A stretch of 64,000 bases of DNA from Gibbula magus. Its lineage: Eukaryota; Mollusca; Gastropoda; Trochida; Trochidae. The stretch is taken from positions 18,146,526-18,210,525 of the forward strand of contig OW388296.1 in the NCBI GenBank assembly GCA_936450465.1. Direction: 5' to 3'. Position numbers and translations under genes: made by a program. The stretch's first letter is position 1, and each line of letters starts with the position of its first letter. Under the pieces are notes generated by a model. The model ran no database searches. It was not told the origin of the DNA and saw only the letters and a list, made by a program, of their open reading frames with translations. This document shows positions 1 to 14,686 of this stretch, piece by piece.

Positions 1-449
1 AATGCTTGTATAATGTCATTTATTCAGGAAGGAAACCAGTGTATACAGTTGCTCGTATCCCTACAATGACAAGCGAGTTGTATACAATATTGATCGCTTG
101 TTATTCTCTTTCCCGCGCTCTATCGCGTTGTCACGATACTGACACACTGACATTCATAAAACCGATTTCCCAATGCCGGCTCTCGCAGTTGTCGCACGAT
201 ATCCATGCTCAATGGCAACGAGATTTCACGAGATGTTGCGCTATGTAGGCCAAGAGGCGGACACTCGCTGTTTGCCGAACTCTGGGCCTATCGTCTGCTT
301 TGTCAAACAGTTCGGTAAATAGCAATAATACGCTTTACGAGACAAAAACATTGAATAATATTTGCGTGATTATTTGGACGTAAGCCAGAACGGTTAATTG
401 AATATTATATACAATAACAAACTCCAAAACTATAGACAATAATGAGACG

Positions 450-507
<58 letters not shown>

Positions 508-1860
508 AGAAAGTAATCTTGTGAGTGAATATGATTATATTGGATCAATGGCGTGTTCAGTTAAAGTGAAGTGATACTTGTGTTGGTGGGCGAGTGGGAT
601 GTATCTCTCACTGTTCATCTGCTTCACAAGACCAACCGGTGATGTAGACAATCTTCATAATCCAGATACCACCTGAAGTAAACGAATGTTCAGTACTCTT
701 TACTTCAACTAAGCAGGCATGGAAATCAGTAAGTTTAATTTTAAGGGATTTGTAATTCAATACGTGATTGAAATTGAAAATCGAGGTAATTAATTTCCGC
801 CGCCACAGGAAATATAAATTATGGTAATCGTGTACATCCGGTAATAAAAACGAACGCTTGGGTTTCTCTACTCCATAGCGTTATCAGTTGGTAACAGCAA
901 AGGTCAAAGTCCATGTTTTGTCGAAAGCTGCTCAACCGTTAAGTTTTACCGGGAGATAAAACCGCATGGTTACATGAAATCTTACTTTAGAAAAAAAAAT
1001 TTAATCTGATATTTCTTTAGTTTTATAACGATGTCACGTGATCGGCCAGCTGTACGGGCAGGAAGGGAGTTGGTATGTTGTTGTAATTGCCAGTTTCCTG
1101 TTTGTATAGTGCACAGCCAGATTGCCTTCACACCAAAAGCTTGTGGTTTGGGGATTTTCTATACGGGCTTGACATAATAGGCTAACAGTTGTGCGAAATC
1201 TAGGTCAGCCGAGTTTCGTAAGCGATAACCGACAGGGGTGAGACTGGAAGGGGTATTATTGTGTGTGTCACCAAATGGACTTCGTCGAAGTATTTTTCTG
1301 CCTTGATTATCTTGAATGCTTCTTTTGCCCCATAAATTCAAGCTCTCATGTTCGAATTAATAATAGTTATATATGATGAAATTAAATCTACACATGTTCT
1401 TGAGTCGTGAGTTAGCTAGCAGTGATGGGGTTAAAATGAGTGTGATGAAGGAAAAGTACAACTTGTCAACACTCGGTCTCACAGGGAGCCAGACCTGTTT
1501 ACTCGTTCCCAGTAATTTATATTCATTGCACTTTCCACTCATTTTCAAGCTCATAGAAACGACGCGAAATCTTTTCCCATCGCTCTGCGACGTTATTTAG
1601 ATTCCCGAAGAATGCGAACAATTGTTGTTAGAAGACTGCAGGCGGTAGCGGGGTCTGGCGATACGTGAGATAGCCGACTTCACTTTGCATGTGGGGGAGT
1701 TATTTCGGGAGAAGGTATCGCGTTACGCGCTCCCATACCCGCCACATGTTTAATACGGCACATGTTTTGGTTTCTTTCCTGGCATTTCTTAGCTATTTCT
1801 GACGTATGAATCTGACATTATGTGCCGTGTGTTGACGTTGTTCTTCTCTCTGTGTTGCAG
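1..1860 (+). other. Intron of the DUSP gene (3' part), no exon seen
   Basis: This stretch lies upstream of the acceptor of the phosphatase exon at 1861, so it is read as the 3' part of the preceding intron. I looked for the earlier DUSP pieces (rhodanese-like MAPK-binding domain and the first half of the catalytic domain) and saw neither; they should lie left of the window. It ends in a pyrimidine-rich tract followed by CAG at 1858-1860, a normal acceptor. It contains an (AT)n tract at about 452-503. Short open frames here resemble nothing I know. Confidence 0.6.
452..503. repeat. (AT)n microsatellite
   Basis: Uninterrupted alternating AT of roughly 50 bases inside the DUSP intron. Simple sequence with no associated gene. 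Confidence 0.95.
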
Positions 1861-2189
1861 ATGAAGCTAGGCAGAATCACCAAGGAGTGCTTGTACATTG
1901 TCTGGCCGGGATCAGCCGCTCAGTCACAGTTACTGTTGCCTACATGATGTCTACCAAGGGTATGGGCCTGAACGAGGCCTATGACTACGTGAAGAAATGC
2001 AAGCCTAACATTTCACCGAACTTTACCTTCATGGGTCAGTTGTTGGACTTTGAGAAGAGCTTGGAGTGTAAGTCATTTACCTGTGCTGAGTGTGAAGGAA
2101 AGGACAGGATGTTCTGCAAGGAGTGTACCGATGAAGCCGTATGTCTCTCTAGTCCCGAGTCTAGCCCAGTCACCAAGGAAGAATCGTGA
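1861..2189 (+). CDS. DUSP6/7/9-like: Last coding exon of a DUSP6/7/9-class MAP kinase phosphatase
   Basis: Terminal exon of a dual-specificity phosphatase that dephosphorylates the Thr and Tyr of the MAP kinase activation loop; the MKP-3 class (DUSP6/7/9) acts mainly on ERK in the cytoplasm. After the AG acceptor at 1859-1860 the exon enters at codon position 2 (phase-1 intron). The frame gives [20 protein letters not shown], which contains the HCxxGxxR signature with catalytic Cys at 1899-1901 and Arg at 1917-1919. It continues [10 protein letters not shown], an AYDYVK helix and [19 protein letters not shown], the class-specific C-terminal end of the catalytic domain. A short Cys-rich, acidic tail of about 40 residues follows and ends at TGA 2187-2189. 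The general acid Asp loop and the MAPK-binding domain must be in exons outside the window. DUSP6, 7 and 9 cannot be separated from this exon alone, and an invertebrate probably has a single ortholog of the three. The family assignment is near certain; exon limits are likely. Confidence 0.93.
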
Positions 2190-2845
2190 CTCTCCAACTG
2201 TAATCAGTTTGGATAAAGTCAGACGGTGATTCCATCCCAATGGTCACCTAGATCGAGGCGCAGCCTCGTTTTCACTTCGTCCTTTCGCAGGAAGTACACG
2301 AAGTCGACGAAAAGATGAAAAACGCTCGAAAAAGCTCGGATTTAGCCGAGGGGTTAACAGCTCCTATCATGCGCTCCGAATGTCGAACGTACAACGAAGC
2401 CAGCAGTCTAGTGCTCGAATACCCGAACGGGTCCTGACGGTCTTTCATAAACTTTGTTGAACTTGTTGGTGCAAGTATATGGCAGCTATTAAACCGTGTA
2501 CATTGGTGCACGCTCATCTCATCATAATACATGTATCGCTAGCGGTGAAGTCCGCCATTCTCAACCAGTGCGTCATTGTATATAGTGCTCTCATTGACAT
2601 TTTCATCGTCATCGTACGCGAAATACCTCGTCGTCTGAAGAAATGATGTAATTATATTTTACTATACACCAGAGTAAAACAAAAATCTATGTTTTCCAAC
2701 ATCTGAATTGTGTTCTCATTGTTTGTTGAAGTCGGCCATAGTTTCAGAAGTACTTAAAGAGTGATATTGTTTGTTAAGTTTGAGATTGAAAAGATTTTAT
2801 GAGATACAGAAGAGAACAACAATAAACGGATAAATACATGGATTT
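2190..2845 (+). other. 3' UTR of the DUSP gene with poly(A) signal
   Basis: Non-coding sequence after the TGA. A canonical AATAAA lies at 2821-2826, about 630 bases after the stop, followed by a T-rich stretch at 2842-2856, so cleavage is expected near 2840-2850. The UTR end is inferred from this signal only. Confidence 0.55.
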
Positions 2846-5135
<2,290 letters not shown>

Positions 5136-5137
<2 letters not shown>

Positions 5138-5191
5138 GCAGTACGAAGCTAAGACTGGGTTCTCTATCCTGCTCTTAATGTTCCAATCCCT
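5136..5191 (+). repeat. Conserved 3' flank of a GA tract, copy 1
   Basis: 56 bases beginning GAGCAGTACGAAGCTAAGAC match 27387-27442 at about 49 of 56 positions without gaps. In both places the block directly follows a GA/ACAG-type simple repeat, so block and microsatellite look like parts of one dispersed element. Confidence 0.75.
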
Positions 5192-5820
5192 ATAACATAT
5201 TCACTAAGGTTACTTTCCTTCTCTACATGACAGAGATAAAACACAATTTAGTGTCTCGAGTTTTATTTTGAAAGTAGAGTACACAGCTCTGACACCGATC
5301 CTATGTACAGATAACAGATAACATACGAGTATGTAGTCACAACTTAAAACAATCTTTAATTATACAGGTGGTTGACTCTCTATCTGGGGACATGATGACC
5401 CTGCGCTTGTGCAATAGACGCCATCTGATGACAGGTAAAAATGGCCATTTATCTCTCCAGTGATCACGTGACAGTTAACCATAAGCCATCTCTCCGAGCC
5501 TTCTCACTATATGAATACACAATATCCGTCACCTTATTTCATTCCTTTCATTACACATTACTAACATAGTTTACTTACTTCAGACAATCACATCAACAAT
5601 CAAAATCAAACAAGAGACATGTCCGTGTTATTCTGCTATTTATGTCATTTGACAACCATACGAATTGACTAATCATACTCAGTTTTGACGCAAGGTTGAA
5701 CAACTTTTATTGCTATTTATTGAAACTCTTCGCTCATTCGTACGATTTTGATTTGTATTAATGACCAAGTGTAAATATTTTCGGGAATATTTGTCAAAGG
5801 TGTAAATACTGTTCCATAAC
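5192..5820. other. No gene recognised
   Basis: AT-rich spacer. No exon-like frame, RNA gene or repeat seen. Confidence 0.6.
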
Positions 5821-5986
5821 AGTGAGCGCTTATAATCGCTCATTCTCTCCTGAACAACACGGTGCGATACCTCGAGGTTTGCTCGCTTTGCTACGTAGCG
5901 CTAGTTTGAGCAATCGCGTTCAAGAGAGGTTTTAAAGTAATTGAGCGATTACTTTTAACCACTTATTGAACATGGCCCAGGTGTTG
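5821..5986 (+). mobile_element. Foldback/MITE-like dispersed repeat, copy 1
   Basis: Shares blocks in the same order with 32022-32246: GAGCGCT-type starts, a TGAAC..ACACGGTGC block, TTTGCTCGCTTTGCTACG, TAGCGCTA, GAGCAATCGCGTTCAAGA, an imperfect hairpin around GTAATTGAGCGATTAC at about 5930-5960, and a CAGGTGTTG end. No protein is encoded. Likely a non-autonomous DNA element, older than its partner because its hairpin has decayed. Confidence 0.65.
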
Positions 5987-6052
5987 TATCATGCTCAGTG
6001 CAGTACTGTCCCACGACTGTGTAAACAAGACGAGCCTTAATACAGTCTAGAT

Positions 6053-6187
6053 CTTTATTCAGCAAGTCTAGATGAATACACATGGCCATTGAACGTGTAT
6101 TCTGTGTAGCTGAAAGTATTAAAATATATATAAACATAATGATGATGGTTCAGTCATAAAAATCCCATAGACTAAATTTTAGTCAAG
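6053..6187 (+). repeat. Dispersed repeat, copy 1 (partner inverted at 53025-53150)
   Basis: The block TTATTCAGCAAGTCTAGAT, then GAATACACAT, an AT-rich middle and a GACTAAATTTTAGTC-like end, occur in the same order on the minus strand near 53.1 kb. Coding potential is absent. Probably a short transposon-derived repeat. Confidence 0.55.
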
Positions 6188-6190
6188 TAC

Positions 6191-6193
<3 letters not shown>

Positions 6194-6268
<75 letters not shown>
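6194..6268. repeat. (AT)n microsatellite
   Basis: About 75 bases of uninterrupted AT, directly beside the dispersed repeat at 6053-6187. Confidence 0.95.
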
Positions 6269-6271
<3 letters not shown>

Positions 6272-9244
6272 CGTATATTTATACAATACTGTTAGGTGTA
6301 TGTCCTGCCGAACCGTGATACTGCTAATATGTCAGTGAGTTGAAAAAGCAGTGTGCACTGATATTGCTTTTCTAACAACTTAACAGTATTTATCCATAAC
6401 ATTTCCCCATTTTATTTAAAAGGGGCCTCTTGAACATGGATACTGTGAGAGGTGGATTTTAACCAGTATTTAGATTTCTGTCAGAGTAAGAATTAGACAT
6501 TATTAGACGATATTGACATTTACTGAACTCTCATACTTTTTACTTTTTGAAAATAATAATGAATTTTAACATGATCCGTGCCAACCAGATAATAGTTAAA
6601 TTCACATTTTAGATTCTATTTGAATGAAGCGTCCAGAAAGATGTAAGGTCCTTCTACCAAAGGAAACATACGAACCAGAAACTAAAGAAGATGCCCTGAC
6701 TTTTCTTCCTTAGCGATAAACTTTGCTGATATATATCTCATTTTTATCTAAATGATTCATTGTGCTTATAACGCCACGAAAGTAAACCATCGCATTTTAG
6801 ATTTAAAAATGTAAATCTTGTTATGCAAGTGCTCTTTCTTAACGCCAGAGTTAAAGCCCTTATATAAATTCACCAATGCACAAGTACGAAATGTAAACCT
6901 AAGAGATTTTCTAAAAAGAAATTGTTTACGACGGTTCTGAAAGCTAACAATGGACGGTCATTCACCATGACCTATTTAAAGGTTTATTTACTTACTATAT
7001 GGTCTATACAGACTGAATGGGGTTAGCGCATGCCCTCTGGAAGCTGGGATAAGCTAGCCTCGCTTTGAGGTAAGAAATGTAAACAGTATGTCGTCTGCTA
7101 TCTAATTGAGGCAGATTTCCCCCAGCCACAAACACATCACGTGAACAGCGGGTTAGAGACGTGTTTGGTTCCGATGTAGGTACAGAGGGCGTGTTTGGTG
7201 TCGAAGTTCCCTTGTTGTTCGAACTCTAATGGATGTAGCATCAACTATATTTTGCGCAGGCTACATTTCTAAGCCATCAGTGCATTTGATTTATGCTTCC
7301 TTTTAAGTCGCTCTTTTGATAAACAGTTTTTACACGAATGCCGAAAAACTCTCCCTGTCGGAAAGTCCCTGTCACTGAAATGTCGAGCTCCGTTCTCATA
7401 TCGATCTGTGTAGCGGGTTTCTGGACCTCTAGTCTCAGCAAATGTGTAGTTGCATATTGGATGTGTACGTGTAGGCCAGACAATTACTTGTACTGTTGTT
7501 TTACTGTTGATGTGAGAACTAATTAAATTTACCAGTAAATATCCATTACAGATTATTTACAAATAATTTAATAAGCTCTGGATCTGTACATGCTCTTACT
7601 TCAACGTATTTGTTTAGATAATGTTTACAGCTACTATCCTACATACTGTTGTGGTTGTCGGTGTTCAATACTCAGTCTGGTAAGTAGATTATCAATCAAA
7701 GAAAGACGGGCGCACTACTTGACGTTTTGTTCAGAATACGCAAAAGGTAATTACACGTTGTTTAACCTAATACGTACATTAAACACACCTTCTCCCATTT
7801 ACCATCGATCTGTCCAGCCATTTATCGTCAGAAATACGTTACACCGAACCAAACAGATTGAAGCACATGACAAATATGAGTCTACATTAGCCTTATTTTC
7901 AAGAAAGTTCAAAGTTTTCCCGACTAAAATGACTCTATTGATATCAACAATCTCATTAAAATCAGATCATTGATTCGTTCCCTAGGCTTATGAGATAACT
8001 GCATAAATGAGATAACTGCATTTAAAGTGCTTCGAATGATCCAGTGTGTGAGTGTGTGTGTAATGAAGTTAATATCCATACTTATGATATCGGTTTTGAA
8101 GTTTTTGAGAAGGTATTTTTTGTTAATCAACTGAAACACATCTTCTTGCTGTCCAACTAACGGGCAAACAAACTGTAACCAATTTTCATCAGAGTCAAAC
8201 ACAAAGAAAACTTCCGGATAATGTCGATTTTGAATATCTGTGATGAGGAATATACAGTTTCATTCATCAGGGTCTGAAACTTAATTTATCATATCTGTTC
8301 AAACACACATGTGTTGCTTAAATCGGTCTTTCGACCGGCTTTATTGGTCAGAAATTATGAAACATGAAAATTAAGAGTGTAAAAGATGATGTGGACATAA
8401 TGTACCTCCTTTGACTTTAATTGGTTGACACACTGTACTACAGGAGGTCATAAAAAACCAATGTTTCACTATATTGCCTATTCGTAGAGCTTCCAAAACG
8501 ACGATTTTTAAATAGGGGCGAGTTTCAGAAATATGAACAGATAATGTTTAAAGGCACTGTAGCACTGTTTCGACGTGTTGGGCCCCGAATGATAAAAAAA
8601 TACATCGAATCTACGTTAGAATCACAAAAGTTTGACATACAGCAGGTTTATCTCCTAAATTCAATGCAGTTCATCTGTTCTTATGGGGGTAAAACTGACC
8701 AAAACGCGACCCGATTATCCAAAGTAGTAGAAAAGAGTGTCACTTATAAACTGTTAACGTCCATTTAGTGTGAACAGCTTTTAGTAATTGGAGGATGAGA
8801 AATGGATCCGCGTTCGTAACCGATCCATATTAACGATTCGTTTTGGAACTCTGATCGTAGACAATTGATAACATTTCGTTTCCATTTTGTGAGATTTCTT
8901 TATTTCTATTAGAAAACGTGCTACAACTCCTAAAACTATTATTTAGTTCATTTGGCTTTTCGAGACAGGGTGTTTCTGTTGTGTTTATCACTTGACATGT
9001 TAAAATATTCTGCATTGTTCTAGCTATAGGTTTTTGTCGCGTTGATTAGGGATAAATATACCTTGTTGTTCTGTTAGCCGTGCTTCGAACTTAGATAATG
9101 TGTTACATAAATCATGTCAAGTTCATTTTAAAAACTTTCTTTACATTAAAATATTCCTAATTCGACATGCTATGTCTTTATAACACAACATCTCAAGAAT
9201 TGATGCATCCAATTTCTTAAAATTTGCTGACAGTCATAATGGGG
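6269..9244. other. No gene recognised
   Basis: AT-rich spacer. The longest open frame is 7590-7973 on the plus strand (127 codons); its translation is rich in Leu, Ser, Tyr and Thr without a motif I recognise, and it is within chance expectation for a region this size. No RNA gene seen. Confidence 0.55.
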
Positions 9245-9510
9245 GCGTTTGTGGTGACATTGACTTTTTTCAAGGTCATAACGACACTTTGACAACTTAT
9301 TCAAATTAATGTTAATGCGATACCGTATTCAGAATGTGATCATATTTGGTGACAAGCTATATTCGGTTGTCACACAGTCATCAGTCAATTTTGGTGACAT
9401 TGACTTTTTTCAAGGTCACAACGCCACTTTGAGCAATTTAAAAATTCTTGTTAACGCTTGTTATCACTGACGAACCATTGCGTGTCGTCAAATTTGGTGA
9501 CATCGTAGAC
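9245..9510 (+). repeat. Diverged direct repeat containing TTGACTTTTTTCAAGGTCA
   Basis: The block GGTGACATTGACTTTTTTC plus AAGGTCAYAACGMCACTTTG appears near 9253 and again near 9393, about 140 bases apart. A weaker third piece (GGTGACATCG) lies near 9497 and a more decayed one near 9620-9665. An old tandem duplication or remnant of a small repeat element. Confidence 0.5.
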
Positions 9511-12500
9511 AACATTCAATGGCACTGGCCTTGGTCTTATTACTTTTCAATTTCTTGTTAACATGATATGGCAAGAAATGTAACACGATTTATTTATGAC
9601 AGACGCCAGTCCACTTTGTTGACCTTGTTCTTTTTTTCAAGTCACCACAGCATTTTTCAACTTCTTGTTTTACGATGTACCATTGCCTTCACTCGTTATA
9701 GTTAACTGTAATGCAACATGTAAAGAGCCAATTTCTGAGTGAATCACAAAAAACTAATAAATATATGTCTTATTTGATCATCTTCAGCGGTGGGTGACAT
9801 TGTCAACTAATTGGCAAACACTTGTACATGTCTATAGCATCGACCACCACGTGTGTTAGCCGCACTCAGAGTCGCTTAAAATATATGGTGTCAGCAATTA
9901 CTATGCTTAAATACAGAATCTCTGCTATTTTAATGATTAAGATTGTTTATCGCTTTGAAATTATATATCTGTGTAACTGTTATGACGTCAATGAAAGAGG
10001 AAGTGATTGTAGTGTGCGTTCTGATTGGCTGGTGCTTAGTGTAGGTGTGAATTAGTTACCATAGAAACGGAACATTAATACCATAAAACTATTATATTTA
10101 ATACTATTTATGCCAACATCTGTTACGGATGTACCATGGTTGAGATAGATAAGACCATTTAGTACCCACAGTATTAAATATCTATACAAAATATATAAAC
10201 TTTCAAATTATTAATAATTATCTCTTATATTCTTTAAAACAACAAATGTGTGTTGAGAAGTAGCGTTCAACACTGTAAAGACAAATACATCAAACATTCG
10301 ACGAGTAACCACCAGTCCACCAGTCCATCGGTCCATCTTTACCGTTATCCTTTGGAGTATCTGGAGACAATTTGAAGACAACTAAAACTGTATCAGGGAC
10401 ATTTATGAACGTTCTAATGTATTGAAACGATCAAGTGCTGCTTTTTCCGGATAATAAAATATCATTCATATATATTGGCCAACTGTTCCCGCTCGCAGTC
10501 ACATCTACTGAACTGAAGAAAGAAATGGTCCACAAATATGACTGTTCAATCTTTAAGGGTAAGTTAAGGGTAGTTTATATCTTTAATGAAATTCATTTCT
10601 TATCAATTCGTATTTCGTTTATGTAGCATAACACATTTTATTGTTCGCTCGCTGCATTATTTTTTCTGTCTTGGCGGTAAGCACATGCCACCAAAAATTA
10701 AATTTGTCATGGAACGGTTATATATAATACATTGTTAGGTGTTAGAGACGCAATAATGAAGTTTTATATCAAAGGAGGGCTCTTTCGGGGTATTTTTTGT
10801 GGAAACGAAATTCGGGAGGATATTCCTGTTTACACATATCTGTTATTAATACATGATTAAAACACAGTGAATTTGAAAGATACTAATGAAGGTAACATTT
10901 TGATGACTTTATATTTCACAACTTGATAAACACAAGCGCACATTTGTTGAAAAATAAAACAACGAGAACTGAAGCCATTCATCGGCGCTGCGAGTCGGGA
11001 AAGCTTCGCTAAAGCATAACAGCAACTTGTTTATTAGTTTTTTGACATGTTTTGTGTTACTATGTGAATACTCTATCAGTGTATGTCTTTAGTTATCAAA
11101 AAGTTGCAAAATTGAGTACAATATAGCGTGTTTTCATTTCAAAATGCAAAATATCCAATATGGCGACAGAACCCTACCTTCAAAGTGTCAATATCCTCTC
11201 ATCTCACCCTCGCTCAATAATTATAAGGAAACGAAAGTATTTTTGACATTATTCTATACATACGCATACCGTAACAGCAAACAATATTTCGAAACACCGT
11301 GTACGTCAACAGTATTAAAATCGTTACTCTCTAAACAAACTGGCCCTCGTTTTTTTTGTTTCGAGTCTATGTCTTACATTTTAATATTCATGGACATCGC
11401 TTTATACAATATAGGTCATTACGACGCCATCAATGTGTCAGTATGGTTTGAAAATACAGCTTATGAATATTCACTGTATGTCTAATTTGCAAACATAACA
11501 CAGAAAATCCATATTCATTAAAATATTCAAGACACTCAAGTCGTCTCCAGCATACTATATATACTTCAAAGTAGGTAGTAATTATATATCTTGTATTGGA
11601 AATTGTTCATCTATAAATTGGTTTGGGACACTTTACTACCTCGTCCATTTGATTCGACAATCTAGCCAATACTTTAAAACTGGGTCAAACCAGAAAAACA
11701 GAGCCAAAGCGAGAGCGATACAAGCAATTCGTGCAACCTAAAATGTCATTGAAATGAGTACTAGGGTTAATATTTTGTGTCTATAGTGGCTAACTATTCT
11801 ACATGATATTTCTGATCATTTCCAGATGAGGTTTATGGTACGTAATTATACAGTAAGAAACTTGTATTAAAACTATATCAAAATGTCATAAGAGCATTAA
11901 TTGTAACTTACATTCTGAAAATACGTATTAATCCTATATTCTAAAATGTCCCTCACAACATCAATAATTATCTAAGTACAAGTTAACGTAACATCAAGTC
12001 AAGTATGGTATATCCATATAAAATATATCTGAATTGGCCTTGTCCACGCACATCCTATGACAAGTTTCTGTTCTTATTTAGTCGAGGTTTATACTTGTCC
12101 TATAGTTTTGAATCCTTTCCATGGTATTGGATCAATGTCAAATCGTCAACTTGTTATTGCGCTGCTCATTGATGGCTGAAGTGTCACCGGTGAGGCAGGA
12201 CACGTCTCTTATCGGGTGGTATTGATTCATTTAACTGTATGTTCATCTCGCATTTCTCGATACTTTGAAATTGCTATTACAACATTCTATCTTTCTTTGT
12301 ACAAGCAGCAGAATATATATAAACAATTTTACAGCACCAGTTAAACGGTTATCGAGTACGGAATACACAGTTCTCATTGTTTTATCACCATTTATGTTCA
12401 CGTGCATACATTTTAGCGGTCATAAACTATTGAAATTATTAAAAAGTCAAGGCGGAATTTGGTTACAACCAATAGAGCAGGACAGTGGTTAATACAATCA

Positions 12501-12703
12501 ATATTCAAAGCTTAGTTGACATGCCAAGCTTTTTCACATGCCAAGATTGGAATTCCATTGTTCCTATTTCACATGTTTAATACTTATTATAGAGTTATGT
12601 TTAAGTTAGGTGGGCTACTACAGTCCTAGGGTTGGCAGCTTTCAGAGATTTGATTTTATAAAATATTTTAAATTATTCTCTATCTGAACCGTCAAACAGT
12701 AAA
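9511..12703. other. No gene recognised
   Basis: AT-rich spacer. Open frames such as 11144-11485 (113 codons) show no family features, and no splice-bounded exon stands out. A decayed relative of the 9.25-kb repeat lies at 9620-9665. Confidence 0.55.
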
Positions 12704-12953
12704 TATTTTCTGGTTTTTTTTCAAAGATCATGTCTAAAAGACACATCATGTGTTAACATGTCCGAGTGATTGCATACGTGTCTAAGTCTGACAACCTATT
12801 GTACCAGCACATCACGCAGTAAATAGGCTATTTTCTGGTTTTTTTTTAAAGATCATGTCTAAAAGACACATCATGTGTTAACATGTCCGAGTGATTGCAT
12901 ACGTGTCTAAGTCTGACAACCTATTGTACCAGCACATCACGCAGTAAATAGGC
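12704..12953 (+). repeat. Near-identical 125-bp tandem duplication
   Basis: Two adjacent copies, 12704-12828 and 12829-12953, begin TATTTTCTGG and end near CACGCAGTAAATA. They are almost identical apart from the length and last base of the T run and the first bases of the junction. The duplication is recent. No gene inside. Confidence 0.9.
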
Positions 12954-13838
12954 TTATATGATTAAGCTCCAGACAATGTGTAGCTGGGTTTAATGAATGA
13001 AAGCGGAACAATGTGCATGGTCAGCTAGTTTTGTGAGAACAACCTGTCTAAATATAACTCATGCTGACATGGTTTTGAAAACAGGCATCTAAACATAAAT
13101 AATTTCAATACAGTGTCGCGCAGAGCTTTGTAAATAATGTAAGGAATTCAGAACACCTTCATAGACCTAGAACAGGCTACTTTAAATATGAATGATGTTG
13201 AAATATTCTTAAGGTATACTTTGAATATATAATGATCTTATGTAACTTTCTGTTATGTGAAGATATCAAAATGGATGAACTTGGGAACATTGCCAATTCG
13301 ATATCTAGTCTCGATAGTTCTTCTGCCGTGCAGCATGAAGAAAAAAAGTAAAAGATAAATGATGGAAGTGGACCGAAATCCTCTGGCAAACTTCTTTCAG
13401 AGAGCAATTTTCATTTTGCAAGAACATGATGCGTGACACATAATTTCATGTCTAAATATAAAACAATCATATAGAGTTACATATTTAAGTGTCATGTTTG
13501 ACATTATGAAAGATTTATAGAAAAAAATAGTTTGTACTTGACTTGAAAAAGGACAGCATTTGGAAACTGAATGTTTTTGTTCAAATAAGATTGCATTCTG
13601 GATGTGAAAAAATGCATTTATGGATTTTGGCTGAAGGAGGATGACTCACCCAAGTATAAATTTGTCATTCATGATATCTATCATTTACTTGAATAACAAC
13701 GTACAAATGTCTTTCACGAATCTCGTCTTATTTATGTAAACTAATCATATAAATATAGTCTCACTACATCCCAAACCCTCGGATTACTGATGTGCTTGTC
13801 AGGCGTTGAAAGACATCATTCATGCAATTGGTTCAAAT
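12954..13838. other. Spacer before the 16-bp array, no gene recognised
   Basis: AT-rich spacer with no convincing exon. It ends in CAATTGGTTCAAA directly against the first TGTACA of the array. Confidence 0.6.
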
Positions 13839-14042
13839 GTACAGGATCTGGTATGTACAGAATCTGTTATGTACAGGATCTGGCATGTACAGGATCTGGT
13901 ATGTACAGGATCTGGTATGTACAGGATCCGGTATGTACAGGATCTGGTATGTACAGAATCTGGTATGTACAGGATCCGGTATGTACAGGATCTGGTATGT
14001 ACATGATCTGGTATGTACAGGATCCGGTACATGATCTGGTAT

Positions 14043-14200
14043 GTACCAGATCATGTACATACCAGATCCTGTACATACCAGATCATGTACATAATAGATC
14101 ATGTACATACCAGATTCTGTACATACCAGATCATGTACATACCAGATTCTGTACATACCAGATCCTGTACATACCAGATTCTGTACATACCGAATCATGT
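14043..14200 (-). repeat. Inverted block of the 16-bp array
   Basis: About ten units run in the opposite orientation (CATACCAGATCATGTA type) between forward units. The left junction is a near-perfect 32-base palindrome, 14027-14058, with arms GTACATGATCTGGTA and TACCAGATCATGTAC around TG. The right junction falls in a palindromic TGTACA at about 14198-14203, so its exact base cannot be fixed. Confidence 0.9.
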
Positions 14201-14686
14201 ACAGGATCTGGTATGTACAGGATCTGGTATGTACATGATTCGGTATGTACAGAATCTGGTATGTACAGGATCTGGTATGTACAGAATCTGGTATGTACAT
14301 GATCTGGTATGTACAGAATCTGGTATGTACATGATCTGGTATGTACATGATTCGGTATGTACAGGATCGGGTATGTACAGGATCTGGCATGTACATGATT
14401 CGGTATGTACAGAATCTGGTATGTACAGGATCCGGTATGTACAGGATCTGGTATGTACAGGATCTATTATGTACATGATCTGGTATGTACAGGATCTGGT
14501 ATGTACATGATCCGGTATGTACATGATCTGGTATGTACAGGATCTGGTATGTACAGGATCTTGTATGTACAGGATCTGGTATGTACATGATTCGGTATGT
14601 ACAGGATCTGGTATGTACAGGATGTGATTTGTACATGATCTGGTATGTACAGGATCCGGTATGTACAGGATATGGTATGTACAGGA

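Noticed and set aside
7590..7973. 127-codon plus-strand frame
   Set aside because: No recognisable domain, splice context or neighbour. Length is compatible with chance over 64 kb and six frames.
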